Shown one piece after another: positions 1 through 5,246 of a stretch of 6,641 nt of DNA. Below the pieces are notes generated by a model, which saw only the letters and a list, made by a program, of their open reading frames with translations, made no database searches and had not been told where the DNA came from. The stretch is from Quadrisphaera sp. (GTDB taxonomy: Bacteria; Actinomycetota; Actinomycetes; Actinomycetales; Quadrisphaeraceae), in assembly GCA_029258695.1 (NCBI GenBank), contig JARIBR010000163.1:1-6641 (forward strand), written 5' to 3'. How positions within the stretch are numbered: position 1 is the stretch's first letter; every line of letters starts with the position of its first letter. The position numbers and the translations under genes were made by a program.

Positions 1-1011
1 GGCGGGGCCCCCGGCGTCGGCGGCGACGACCGGTCGGCCGGCGGCCATCGCCTCGACCACCACCTGCCCGAAGGGCTCGGGGATGGTCGAGCAGTGCACC
101 ACGACGTCGGCAGCGCCGAGCTCGGCCTCGACGTCGTCGACGTGACCGCGCACGAGCACCCGGTCGTCCAGGGACAGCTCACCCACCAGCGCCACCAGCT
201 CGTCGGCGAAACGGTCCTCGTGGAAGAGCGGCGCCCCGACCAGCGTGAGCGTGCAGCCCTCCAGCCCTGACGCCGCGAGGGCGCGCACGGCGACGTCCTG
301 GCCCTTCCACCGCGCGAGCCGCCCGACGACCAGGAAGCCGACCGGACGGTCGGGGTCGAGCGTCGCGGGTGGCGGTGCGACCTCCCGTCGGGGGAGGTAG
401 GGATCAGGGAAGACCACGACCAGGCGCCGGCGGGCGATGCCCAGCGTCCCGGCGCTGGCCGCGCTGTTCACCATGACGCCGCGGGGCAGGATCGCCATGA
501 GGGAGCGGACCAGCGCGATGGAGTGCCGCGGCATGTAGTCGGTGGCCAAGCGGTCCCGGAGGTGCCAGACGACGGGAACCCCCGCCAGCCGCCCGGCGAG
601 GGAGCCGTAGATGCCTGCCTTGAGGGTGTTGGTGTGGATGAGGTCGGGGTGCAGGCGAGCGATGACGCGGCGCAGCAGCAGCGCATAGCGCAGCAGGTGC
701 CAGCCGGCCACCAGCGTGGCGAGGGCGCCGTTGCCACCGCGGGAGAGCTCTCGCCCCGCGGGCGCCAGGACGACGACCTCGACCATGACGCCTTCCCTCC
801 GCAGAGCACCGACCAGAGGTCCGTCCTCAGCGAGGACCACGATCGGCTCGACGTCGTCGGGCAGCGAGGTGACCAGTCGCAGCAGAGCGATCTCACCGCC
901 TGACATCCGTGCCACGTGTCCGAGGTACAGGACGCGGAGCCGTCCGCCATCGTGACGCGGCGCCTGCCGTGACGGTGACTCTGTGCGGACGAAACGTGAC
1001 TTTTGGTGCAC
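1..1011 (-). CDS. GT4-family glycosyltransferase, C-terminus cut by window edge
   Basis: The visible 337 codons encode a GT-B fold retaining glycosyltransferase of family GT4, expected to move a sugar from a nucleotide donor to a lipid-linked or saccharide acceptor at the inner membrane face. The N-terminal domain begins LRVLYLGHVARMSGGE (residues 25-40), the usual first strand and Gly-rich loop. The C-terminal domain has VGRLARWKGQD (R231, K236, donor phosphate contacts) and EPFGQVVVE, the E-x7-E motif (E312, E320), followed by AMAAGRPVVAADAGGP. The family is usually about 370-400 residues, so roughly 40-60 are missing. The start is the GTG at 1011-1009, the only ATG, GTG or TTG between an in-frame TAG (1023-1021) and the first core strand. 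It gives an unusual basic, polar 24-residue extension and has no clear Shine-Dalgarno. The gene diverges from the rest of the cluster. Family assignment is firm; sugar and acceptor are unknown. Confidence 0.93.
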   Translation of the reverse strand, partial: MHQKSRFVRTESPSRQAPRHDGGRLRVLYLGHVARMSGGEIALLRLVTSLPDDVEPIVVLAEDGPLVGALRREGVMVEVVVLAPAGRELSRGGNGALATLVAGWHLLRYALLLRRVIARLHPDLIHTNTLKAGIYGSLAGRLAGVPVVWHLRDRLATDYMPRHSIALVRSLMAILPRGVMVNSAASAGTLGIARRRLVVVFPDPYLPRREVAPPPATLDPDRPVGFLVVGRLARWKGQDVAVRALAASGLEGCTLTLVGAPLFHEDRFADELVALVGELSLDDRVLVRGHVDDVEAELGAADVVVHCSTIPEPFGQVVVEAMAAGRPVVAADAGGPA

Positions 1012-1017
1012 CGTGGC

Positions 1018-1023
1018 ACGCTA
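1018..1023 (-). promoter_or_regulatory. Possible -10 element (TAGCGT) for a leaderless GT4 transcript
   Basis: On the minus strand TAGCGT matches the actinobacterial TANNNT -10 pattern. It lies six bases before the GTG start of the GT4 gene, which would put transcription initiation at the start codon itself. The lack of a Shine-Dalgarno agrees with a leaderless message. No TTGAC-like -35 is visible at the usual distance, and a six-base motif can occur by chance. Confidence 0.25.
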
Positions 1024-1164
1024 CCGGTTTCCCGGCGGCACCGGGGACGACCGTGCTCGCCCGTCCTGGTGAATGCCGAGCCCTGGAGCGGTGGCGGCGT
1101 TGAGACCCGCTCCACTCGTGCCGAGACCCTTCATGGTCGCGTCGCCGCTCGGCCCCCCCTGCCT

Positions 1165-1170
1165 GGAGAG
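1165..1170 (+). promoter_or_regulatory. Ribosome binding site GGAGAG that fixes the glycosidase start
   Basis: GGAGAG lies seven bases before the GTG at 1178. This supports that GTG over the upstream in-frame ATGs at 1073 and 1133, which lack comparable sites. Starting here puts a basic n-region directly before the hydrophobic segment, as expected for a signal peptide. Confidence 0.75.
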
Positions 1171-1177
1171 ACCCCAC

Positions 1178-3793
1178 GTGACCTCTGCTGCCGCGACACG
1201 TCGCCACCTGCGCCGCCGTGCCCTGCGCCGGCCAGCCCTGCTCGCCGCCCTCCTCGTCATCGCCACCGGGTGCACGCCCGCTGCCGTGCTGGAGCAGACG
1301 ACCAGCAGCACCGGCCCGCCCGAGGGCAGCGTCGCGGTGGAGCGGCAGCCCACGCGGGCCGCCGGGGCCTTCGTGGACTCCCTCGGGGTGAACGTGCACT
1401 GGGACTATCCCGACACCCCCTACGGCGGTGACTACGAGGGCGTCAGACGTCTGCTCGTGGACAGCGGCATCGCTCACGTGCGCGGCCAGGAGATGCGCGC
1501 CGCAGATCTCCACCGGGACGGGATCACCACCACCGTGGTCGTCGACCGGCGCACGGGGGACGAGGACACCCCGGCCGCGCGCCTCGAGGCGATGCGTCCG
1601 CTCATCGCCTCCGGAGCCGTCGACGCTCTCGAGGGGCCCAACGAGCCGGACCTCTTCTGGACCCGCGAGGACCGCCGCTACCGCGGTGAGCCGTTCCCGC
1701 AGGGGCCGCTGCTGTGGCAGCAGGAGCTATACCGGGCAGCGCAGTCGGACTCCTCCTCGGCCAGGCTGCCGGTGATCGGGATGAGCTTCGGCAGGACGTA
1801 CTGGGGCGGCGGCCACCCCTACGGAGCGGGTCAGCTGAGGGGTTCCGCCGACTGGGGCAACATCCACCCCTACCCGGGCCCCAACACCTTCACCGACCCG
1901 GTGCCCTACGCGGGCATCGACCGCTACTACTGGAACGCGGACTTCCCCTCCCTCTCGATGGACCGCCACCCCATCAACCTCGAGACCTACCGGCCCCCCT
2001 TCGGCGACCTGCCCATGTCCGCCACCGAGAACGGCTACTCGACCTGGCGCCTCGGCCAGTCGGAGAAGATGCAGGGCCGGTACATGCCCCGCCTGTTCCT
2101 GGAGGGCTTCCGCCTCGGGCTGGAGCGCACGTACTCCTACGAGCTGGTCGACGAGTTCGTCGACCCCTCCGGGGAGGACCGCGAGGCGCACTTCGGGCTG
2201 GTCCGCCACGACCTCACCCCCAAACCGGCCTACACCGCCGTGCAGTCGCTGCTGAGGGCCGTGGGTGACGGCGCCGACCCCGGCGCCGCGGTGACCGAGC
2301 GGCTGGACTACCGGCTCGACGTCACCCCTCCTGCCGGCTTCGACGCGAGGTACCTGCACCACGTCGTCCTCCAGCGTCGCGACGGCAGCCACGTCATCGC
2401 CCTCTGGCACGAGGTGAGCGGAGACGACCTGAGCGGACGCGACAAGACACCTCCCGAACCCATCCGCGAGGTCGAGCAGCCGCCCATGGACGTCTCCCTG
2501 GGGCTCGCCACCGGTGACGACCGGCTCGGTCTCGCCACCGTGCGCACCCTTGACGACGAGGGACACCTCCAGGAGACGGGGGCCACCAACGACGGTGACA
2601 CCTTGCAGCTCAGCGTGCCCGATCGCGTGACCCTGGTGGACATCCCCGCGTCCGCGACCTCGATGCCACGCCCCCCCGGCGATGCCCCGGCCACGCCGTC
2701 ACCGCCACCCGGAGACACCGGCGGACCCCCCGCTCCGCCGGTGAGCGTCCCGGTGCCGGCCCCGACCTCTGTCCCCGTCCCCATCCCGGACGCACCTGTC
2801 GGTGCGCCGGAGCCGACCTCGCCGGGCCCGGCAACGTTCGAGCGCATCGCGGGGGCGGACCGCGTGGGCACGGCTCTCGCGGCTGCGGCGGCCCTGGCGC
2901 CAGAGGGCAGCACCCCCGCGAGCGCCGCCGTCGTGGCCGGCAGCGACGACTTCGCCGACGCCATGGTCGGAGCCCCGCTCTCCCGAGCGGTGGAGGGTCC
3001 GCTGCTGCTCAGCGGTCGTGAGGGGCTCGACCCTCGCACCGGAGACGGCCTGCGCCGCCTTCTGGCCCCGGGTGCCACCGTCCACCTCCTCGGAGGCACC
3101 GAGGCCCTGGACCGGCAGGTGGAGCGCGACGTCCTCGCCCTCGGCTTCACCGTCCGCCGCCTCTCGGGCGCAGACCGGTACCAGACCGCTGCCGCCACCT
3201 CGGAGGAGGTAGCGGCGCGGTCGGGGGGCCGGTGCGAACCAGTCCTGGCCACGGGCCGCGGCTTCGCCGACAGCGCGTCTGCCTCGGGGTTGCTGGCCTC
3301 CGAGGGCCGGACGCTGCTGTTCACTGATGGAGACCAGCTGCCCGCGTCCACGGTGGCTTCGCTCACCCGCTGCCTGCCCGGGCTCCGCGGGCAGGTCACG
3401 GCCGTCGGCGGGCCTGCCGCCGCTGCGGTGGAGGGCGCCGCGCTGGCGACCGCCGCCGGGCTGCGGACCAGCTCGCTGGTGGGCAGCGACCGCTACGAGA
3501 CGTCGGTAGCGGTCTGGTCCAGCCAGACCGAGCGTAGCGAGCAGGTCGACGGGGTCGTCCTCGCGAGCGGCAACAGCTTCGCCGACGCCCTCGTGGGAGG
3601 GACCTTTCGGATGCCCGTGCTCCTGACGGCACCGTCCGGGCTCCCCGACGTGGTGCGAGACGCCCTGCGTCGCCGCCCTCCCGACCGCCTCGTGGTGATC
3701 GGTGGTCGAGCAGCCCTGCCGGATCGCGTCGCTGCAGCGGCCGAAGAGGCCAGCAAAACGGGCAAAGCATACGAGGAGCGGACAAAGCTGTGA
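1178..3793 (+). CDS. Surface lipoprotein: clan GH-A glycosidase-like domain plus three CWB2 cell-wall-binding repeats
   Basis: This 871-residue protein is predicted to be exported and anchored. Residues 1-32 are a signal peptide: Arg-rich start (R8-R18), hydrophobic core LLAALLVI, then ATGC with C32 as the likely lipidated Cys. The lipobox is imperfect, with Ala instead of Leu at -3. Residues about 65-365 look like a (beta/alpha)8 glycosidase of clan GH-A (GH5/GH39-like): GVNVHW (70-75), NEP with E156 as expected acid/base, NIHPY (228-232), TENG with E284 as expected nucleophile, then HFGL (338-341) and PKPAY (348-352). A beta-rich domain (about 370-490) and a Pro-rich linker (about 491-553) follow; the linker has two copies of SVPVPxPx at 523-538. 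Three CWB2 repeats (PF04122 type) fill 555 to about 860. The last 16 residues are charged and use AAA codons. Glycosyltransferase neighbours suggest it trims or remodels the cluster's polysaccharide, as PslG does in Psl synthesis, but this is inference by analogy. Substrate and exact GH family are unknown. Confidence 0.9.
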   Translation: MTSAAATRRHLRRRALRRPALLAALLVIATGCTPAAVLEQTTSSTGPPEGSVAVERQPTRAAGAFVDSLGVNVHWDYPDTPYGGDYEGVRRLLVDSGIAHVRGQEMRAADLHRDGITTTVVVDRRTGDEDTPAARLEAMRPLIASGAVDALEGPNEPDLFWTREDRRYRGEPFPQGPLLWQQELYRAAQSDSSSARLPVIGMSFGRTYWGGGHPYGAGQLRGSADWGNIHPYPGPNTFTDPVPYAGIDRYYWNADFPSLSMDRHPINLETYRPPFGDLPMSATENGYSTWRLGQSEKMQGRYMPRLFLEGFRLGLERTYSYELVDEFVDPSGEDREAHFGLVRHDLTPKPAYTAVQSLLRAVGDGADPGAAVTERLDYRLDVTPPAGFDARYLHHVVLQRRDGSHVIALWHEVSGDDLSGRDKTPPEPIREVEQPPMDVSLGLATGDDRLGLATVRTLDDEGHLQETGATNDGDTLQLSVPDRVTLVDIPASATSMPRPPGDAPATPSPPPGDTGGPPAPPVSVPVPAPTSVPVPIPDAPVGAPEPTSPGPATFERIAGADRVGTALAAAAALAPEGSTPASAAVVAGSDDFADAMVGAPLSRAVEGPLLLSGREGLDPRTGDGLRRLLAPGATVHLLGGTEALDRQVERDVLALGFTVRRLSGADRYQTAAATSEEVAARSGGRCEPVLATGRGFADSASASGLLASEGRTLLFTDGDQLPASTVASLTRCLPGLRGQVTAVGGPAAAAVEGAALATAAGLRTSSLVGSDRYETSVAVWSSQTERSEQVDGVVLASGNSFADALVGGTFRMPVLLTAPSGLPDVVRDALRRRPPDRLVVIGGRAALPDRVAAAAEEASKTGKAYEERTKL
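2840..3760 (+). repeat. Three tandem CWB2-type repeats within the surface glycosidase
   Basis: Three protein-level repeats begin with the same signature: ERIAGADRVGTA (residue 555), RLSGADRYQTA (661) and LVGSDRYETSV (767). The spacing is 106 residues each time. Each unit also has a FAD(A/S) segment: GSDDFADAMVGAP, GRGFADSASASG and GNSFADALVGG. Each has a Gly-Gly strand near its end: HLLGGTEAL, TAVGGPAAA and VVIGGRAAL. CWB2 modules in other Gram-positive bacteria work as sets of three that bind anionic wall polymers, so three copies form one complete binding unit. The DNA copies are well diverged, so this is an old triplication. Confidence 0.9.
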
Positions 3794-3804
3794 CATAGTC
3801 CTGA

Positions 3805-3832
3805 CTCTCGGTGTTCGCACCGCTCCGGAGAG
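3805..3832 (+). terminator. TTCG-loop hairpin after the glycosidase gene
   Basis: Sixteen bases after the TGA, CGGTG (3809-3813) and CACCG (3818-3822) form a 5-bp stem around TTCG. CTCT (3805-3808) can also pair with AGAG (3829-3832) across an asymmetric bulge. There is no T-tract. It could be a weak terminator, an attenuator that lowers expression of the following GT4 gene, or an mRNA-stabilising hairpin. CTCCGGAG (3823-3830) is itself an 8-bp palindrome. With only 94 bases to the next gene and no clear promoter in the gap, read-through seems likely. Confidence 0.35.
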
Positions 3833-3873
3833 GTAGAGCCCGCTCACGAGGGTCGACCCCCGGACGACGTGCT

Positions 3874-3883
3874 GAGAGAGGGA
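3874..3883 (+). promoter_or_regulatory. Purine-rich ribosome binding site for the second GT4 gene
   Basis: GAGAGAGGGA ends four bases before the ATG at 3888, and its GAGG core (3878-3881) is six bases away. This supports ATG 3888 as the start. Confidence 0.7.
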
Positions 3884-3887
3884 CGAC

Positions 3888-5054
3888 ATGGCAGGGCCTG
3901 GCAGCGACGACTCCCCCGTCGAGCAACCGGTGGTCTCCCTCGCCCACGACTACCTGACCCAGCGCGGTGGCGCCGAGCGGGTCGCGCTGCACCTCGCCCG
4001 CGCCTTCCCCGGCGCCCCGCTCCACACCAGCCTGTACGACGCGCCCTCGACGTTCCCCGAGCTCGCCGATGTCGACGTGCGGACGTCGCCGCTGCAACGG
4101 CTGCCCATCCTGCGACGGGATCCTCGACGCGCCCTGCCCTTCCTGGCGGGGGCCTGGTCGTCCATGGACATCGCACCGTGCGAGGTGGTCCTGGCCAGCA
4201 GCAGCGGCTGGGCCCACGGACTCCGCGCCCCTGACGGCGCACGAAAGATCATCTACTGTCACAACCCGCCGAGATGGCTGTACCAACCGGGGGACTACCT
4301 GGTCAGCCCGGCCCAGCGGGTGGCGATGAAGGCGCTGAGGCCGCGTCTGAGGCGTTGGGACCGCGCTGCTGCCGACTCTGCCGACCTCTACATCGCCAAC
4401 TCGACCTCCGTGGCGAGACGCATCGAGGCGGTCTACGAGCGGGAGGCGACCGTCGTCTTCCCCCCGGTGGGGATCGAGACGGACGGCCCCCAGGAGCCCG
4501 TCGCCGGCCTGGAGCCGGGATTCTGGCTCACCGTCGCTCGCGGGCGCGGATACAAAAACGTCAGCGCGGTGTCGTCCGGGGTGCGGGCCCACGGCGAAGG
4601 ACGCCTGGCGATCGTCGGGTCGGAGGCTCCTCCCGGTGGCGCAGAACCCCATGAGCACTGGTGCGGCCGCGTGCCCGACGAGCAGCTGCGCTGGCTCTAC
4701 GCCAACGCTCGGGCGATCATCAGCCTGTCGTACGAGGACTTCGGCCTGACACCGCTCGAGGCCAATACCTTCGGCACACCGTCGGTGCTGCTGCGCGCCG
4801 GCGGCTTCCTGGACTCCACCGACCCCGGGGTCTCGGGGTGCTTCGTCGAGGAGGCCACGGCCGATTCCCTGGCCTGGACGCTGCGTCACCTGCCGTCCTT
4901 CGACCCGCGGGCGGTGGCCACCCACGGCGCACGCTTCTCCCCTGACCAGTTCGCCCGCCGCATCCGTTCGCTGGTGATGGACGCCGGTCGACGAGGGGAC
5001 CCGACGAGCCGGTCGCAGACGCACACCGAGCAGTCGGTCTCCGCGAGCGGCTGA
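3888..5054 (+). CDS. GT4-family glycosyltransferase, complete
   Basis: This 388-residue protein has the length and motifs of a GT-B retaining glycosyltransferase of family GT4. The N-terminal domain has VVSLAHDYLTQRGGAERV (residues 15-32), a first strand and GGAE loop, after a 14-residue polar lead. YCHNPPRWLY (123-132) resembles the HTPxRY segment of O-antigen and exopolysaccharide mannosyltransferases such as WbaZ-type enzymes. The donor domain has a shortened VARGRGYKNVSAV (K223 the likely phosphate contact) and YEDFGLTPLEA, giving the E-x7-E motif at E283 and E291, then NTFGTPSVLLRAGG. There is no signal peptide or membrane helix, so it should work at the cytoplasmic membrane face. The C-terminal 20 or so residues are polar and probably disordered. 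It follows the surface glycosidase gene by 94 bases on the same strand and is probably co-transcribed. A mannosyltransferase role is a guess from the HNPPRW segment; the GT4 call is secure. Confidence 0.94.
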   Translation: MAGPGSDDSPVEQPVVSLAHDYLTQRGGAERVALHLARAFPGAPLHTSLYDAPSTFPELADVDVRTSPLQRLPILRRDPRRALPFLAGAWSSMDIAPCEVVLASSSGWAHGLRAPDGARKIIYCHNPPRWLYQPGDYLVSPAQRVAMKALRPRLRRWDRAAADSADLYIANSTSVARRIEAVYEREATVVFPPVGIETDGPQEPVAGLEPGFWLTVARGRGYKNVSAVSSGVRAHGEGRLAIVGSEAPPGGAEPHEHWCGRVPDEQLRWLYANARAIISLSYEDFGLTPLEANTFGTPSVLLRAGGFLDSTDPGVSGCFVEEATADSLAWTLRHLPSFDPRAVATHGARFSPDQFARRIRSLVMDAGRRGDPTSRSQTHTEQSVSASG

Positions 5055-5073
5055 ACGCCAGGCGCCCCGACCC

Positions 5074-5090
5074 CACGGCGCCCCGCCGTG
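5074..5090 (+). terminator. Candidate terminator hairpin after the second GT4 gene
   Basis: CACGGC (5074-5079) and GCCGTG (5085-5090) form a perfect 6-bp stem with loop GCCCC, starting 20 bases after the stop codon. No T-run follows, as is common in high-GC actinobacteria. Its position before a region with its own promoter-like motifs fits termination. Confidence 0.45.
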
Positions 5091-5135
5091 CGCTGCGATG
5101 AAGCGGCCACCGTCAGTCTCTTGATGTTGCCGAGA

Positions 5136-5157
5136 GTGAGAACGTCTCACCGTTCTC
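5136..5157. promoter_or_regulatory. Compound dyad: two overlapping inverted repeats, possible operator or switch hairpin
   Basis: GTGAGA (5136-5141) and TCTCAC (5145-5150) are perfect inverted arms around ACG. Overlapping them, GAGAACG (5138-5144) and CGTTCTC (5151-5157) are perfect 7-bp arms around TCTCAC. The left arm is shared, so as RNA or extruded DNA only one form can exist at a time. If transcription of the GT2 gene starts from the TACGGT element at 5182, the dyad covers about -58 to -37, a typical place for a regulator bound next to the -35. The regulator is unknown. Confidence 0.4.
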
Positions 5158-5181
5158 CTCCGCTGCGCGCTATCCGAGGGC

Positions 5182-5187
5182 TACGGT
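5182..5187 (+). promoter_or_regulatory. Probable -10 element TACGGT for the GT2 gene
   Basis: TACGGT, within GGGCTACGGTCTAG, fits the actinobacterial TANNNT -10 pattern and would start transcription near 5194, about 53 bases before the GT2 start. No good -35 is visible, so activator dependence is possible. An alternative -10 is TATCAT at 5224-5229, with AAGACA at 5199-5204 as a -35 and a long 19-base spacer; it would give an approximately 11-base leader. The region is distinctly less G+C rich than its flanks. Confidence 0.4.
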
Positions 5188-5236
5188 CTAGTCACCCAAA
5201 GACACTATGGGTCTACAGGCCGTTATCATCGCCCGC

Positions 5237-5242
5237 AAGGAG
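5237..5242 (+). promoter_or_regulatory. Ribosome binding site AAGGAG that fixes the GT2 start
   Basis: AAGGAG lies four bases before ATG 5247. An in-frame ATG at 5088 would add 53 residues with no similarity to the family across the low-GC intergenic region, so 5247 is preferred. The protein then starts MAHPAPRVSVVITHY, the normal beginning for this family. Confidence 0.8.
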
Positions 5243-5246
5243 CGCC

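Larger units (their letters stand above)
1012..1177. other. Divergent intergenic region
   Basis: These 166 bases separate the leftward GT4 gene from the rightward glycosidase gene, so they should hold promoters for both. I see an 8-bp palindrome, GGTGCACC, at 1005-1012 overlapping the GT4 start, and ACCGGT at 1023-1028. On the minus strand CCGG-GAAA-CCGG could form a small GNRA-loop hairpin (about 1024-1035). I find no convincing -35/-10 pair for the rightward gene: the only TA step on the plus strand here is in CTACCGG. An in-frame ATG at 1073 and another at 1133 would extend the rightward protein, but both lack a good ribosome binding site and would put a Pro-rich stretch before the signal peptide. 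Confidence 0.6.

Noticed and set aside
1073..1177. N-terminal extension of the glycosidase from ATG 1073
   Set aside because: It lacks a ribosome binding site and would put 35 extra residues before a good signal peptide. GTG 1178 has GGAGAG at ideal spacing.
1727..2566. Minus-strand open frame opposite the glycosidase barrel
   Set aside because: It is antisense to the catalytic domain motifs and shows no family signature of its own.
3766..3800. Possible promoter near CATAGT for the second GT4 gene
   Set aside because: CATAGT (3794-3799) has no acceptable -35 upstream and matches the -10 pattern poorly. Co-transcription with the glycosidase gene is simpler.
3396..5150. Very long minus-strand open frame opposite the second GT4 gene and the end of the glycosidase gene
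   Set aside because: It has no recognisable domain and an Arg/Gly/Pro-rich composition. It lies antisense to genes with clear family motifs, as expected by chance at this G+C content.
5194..5212. Inverted repeat ACCCA-N9-TGGGT
   Set aside because: Five-base arms with a nine-base loop are too weak to claim as an operator, and the arms do not extend.
5088..5246. N-terminal extension of the GT2 protein from ATG 5088
   Set aside because: It would code across the low-GC block with its dyad and promoter-like motifs. The family starts at the VSVVITHY strand, just after ATG 5247.
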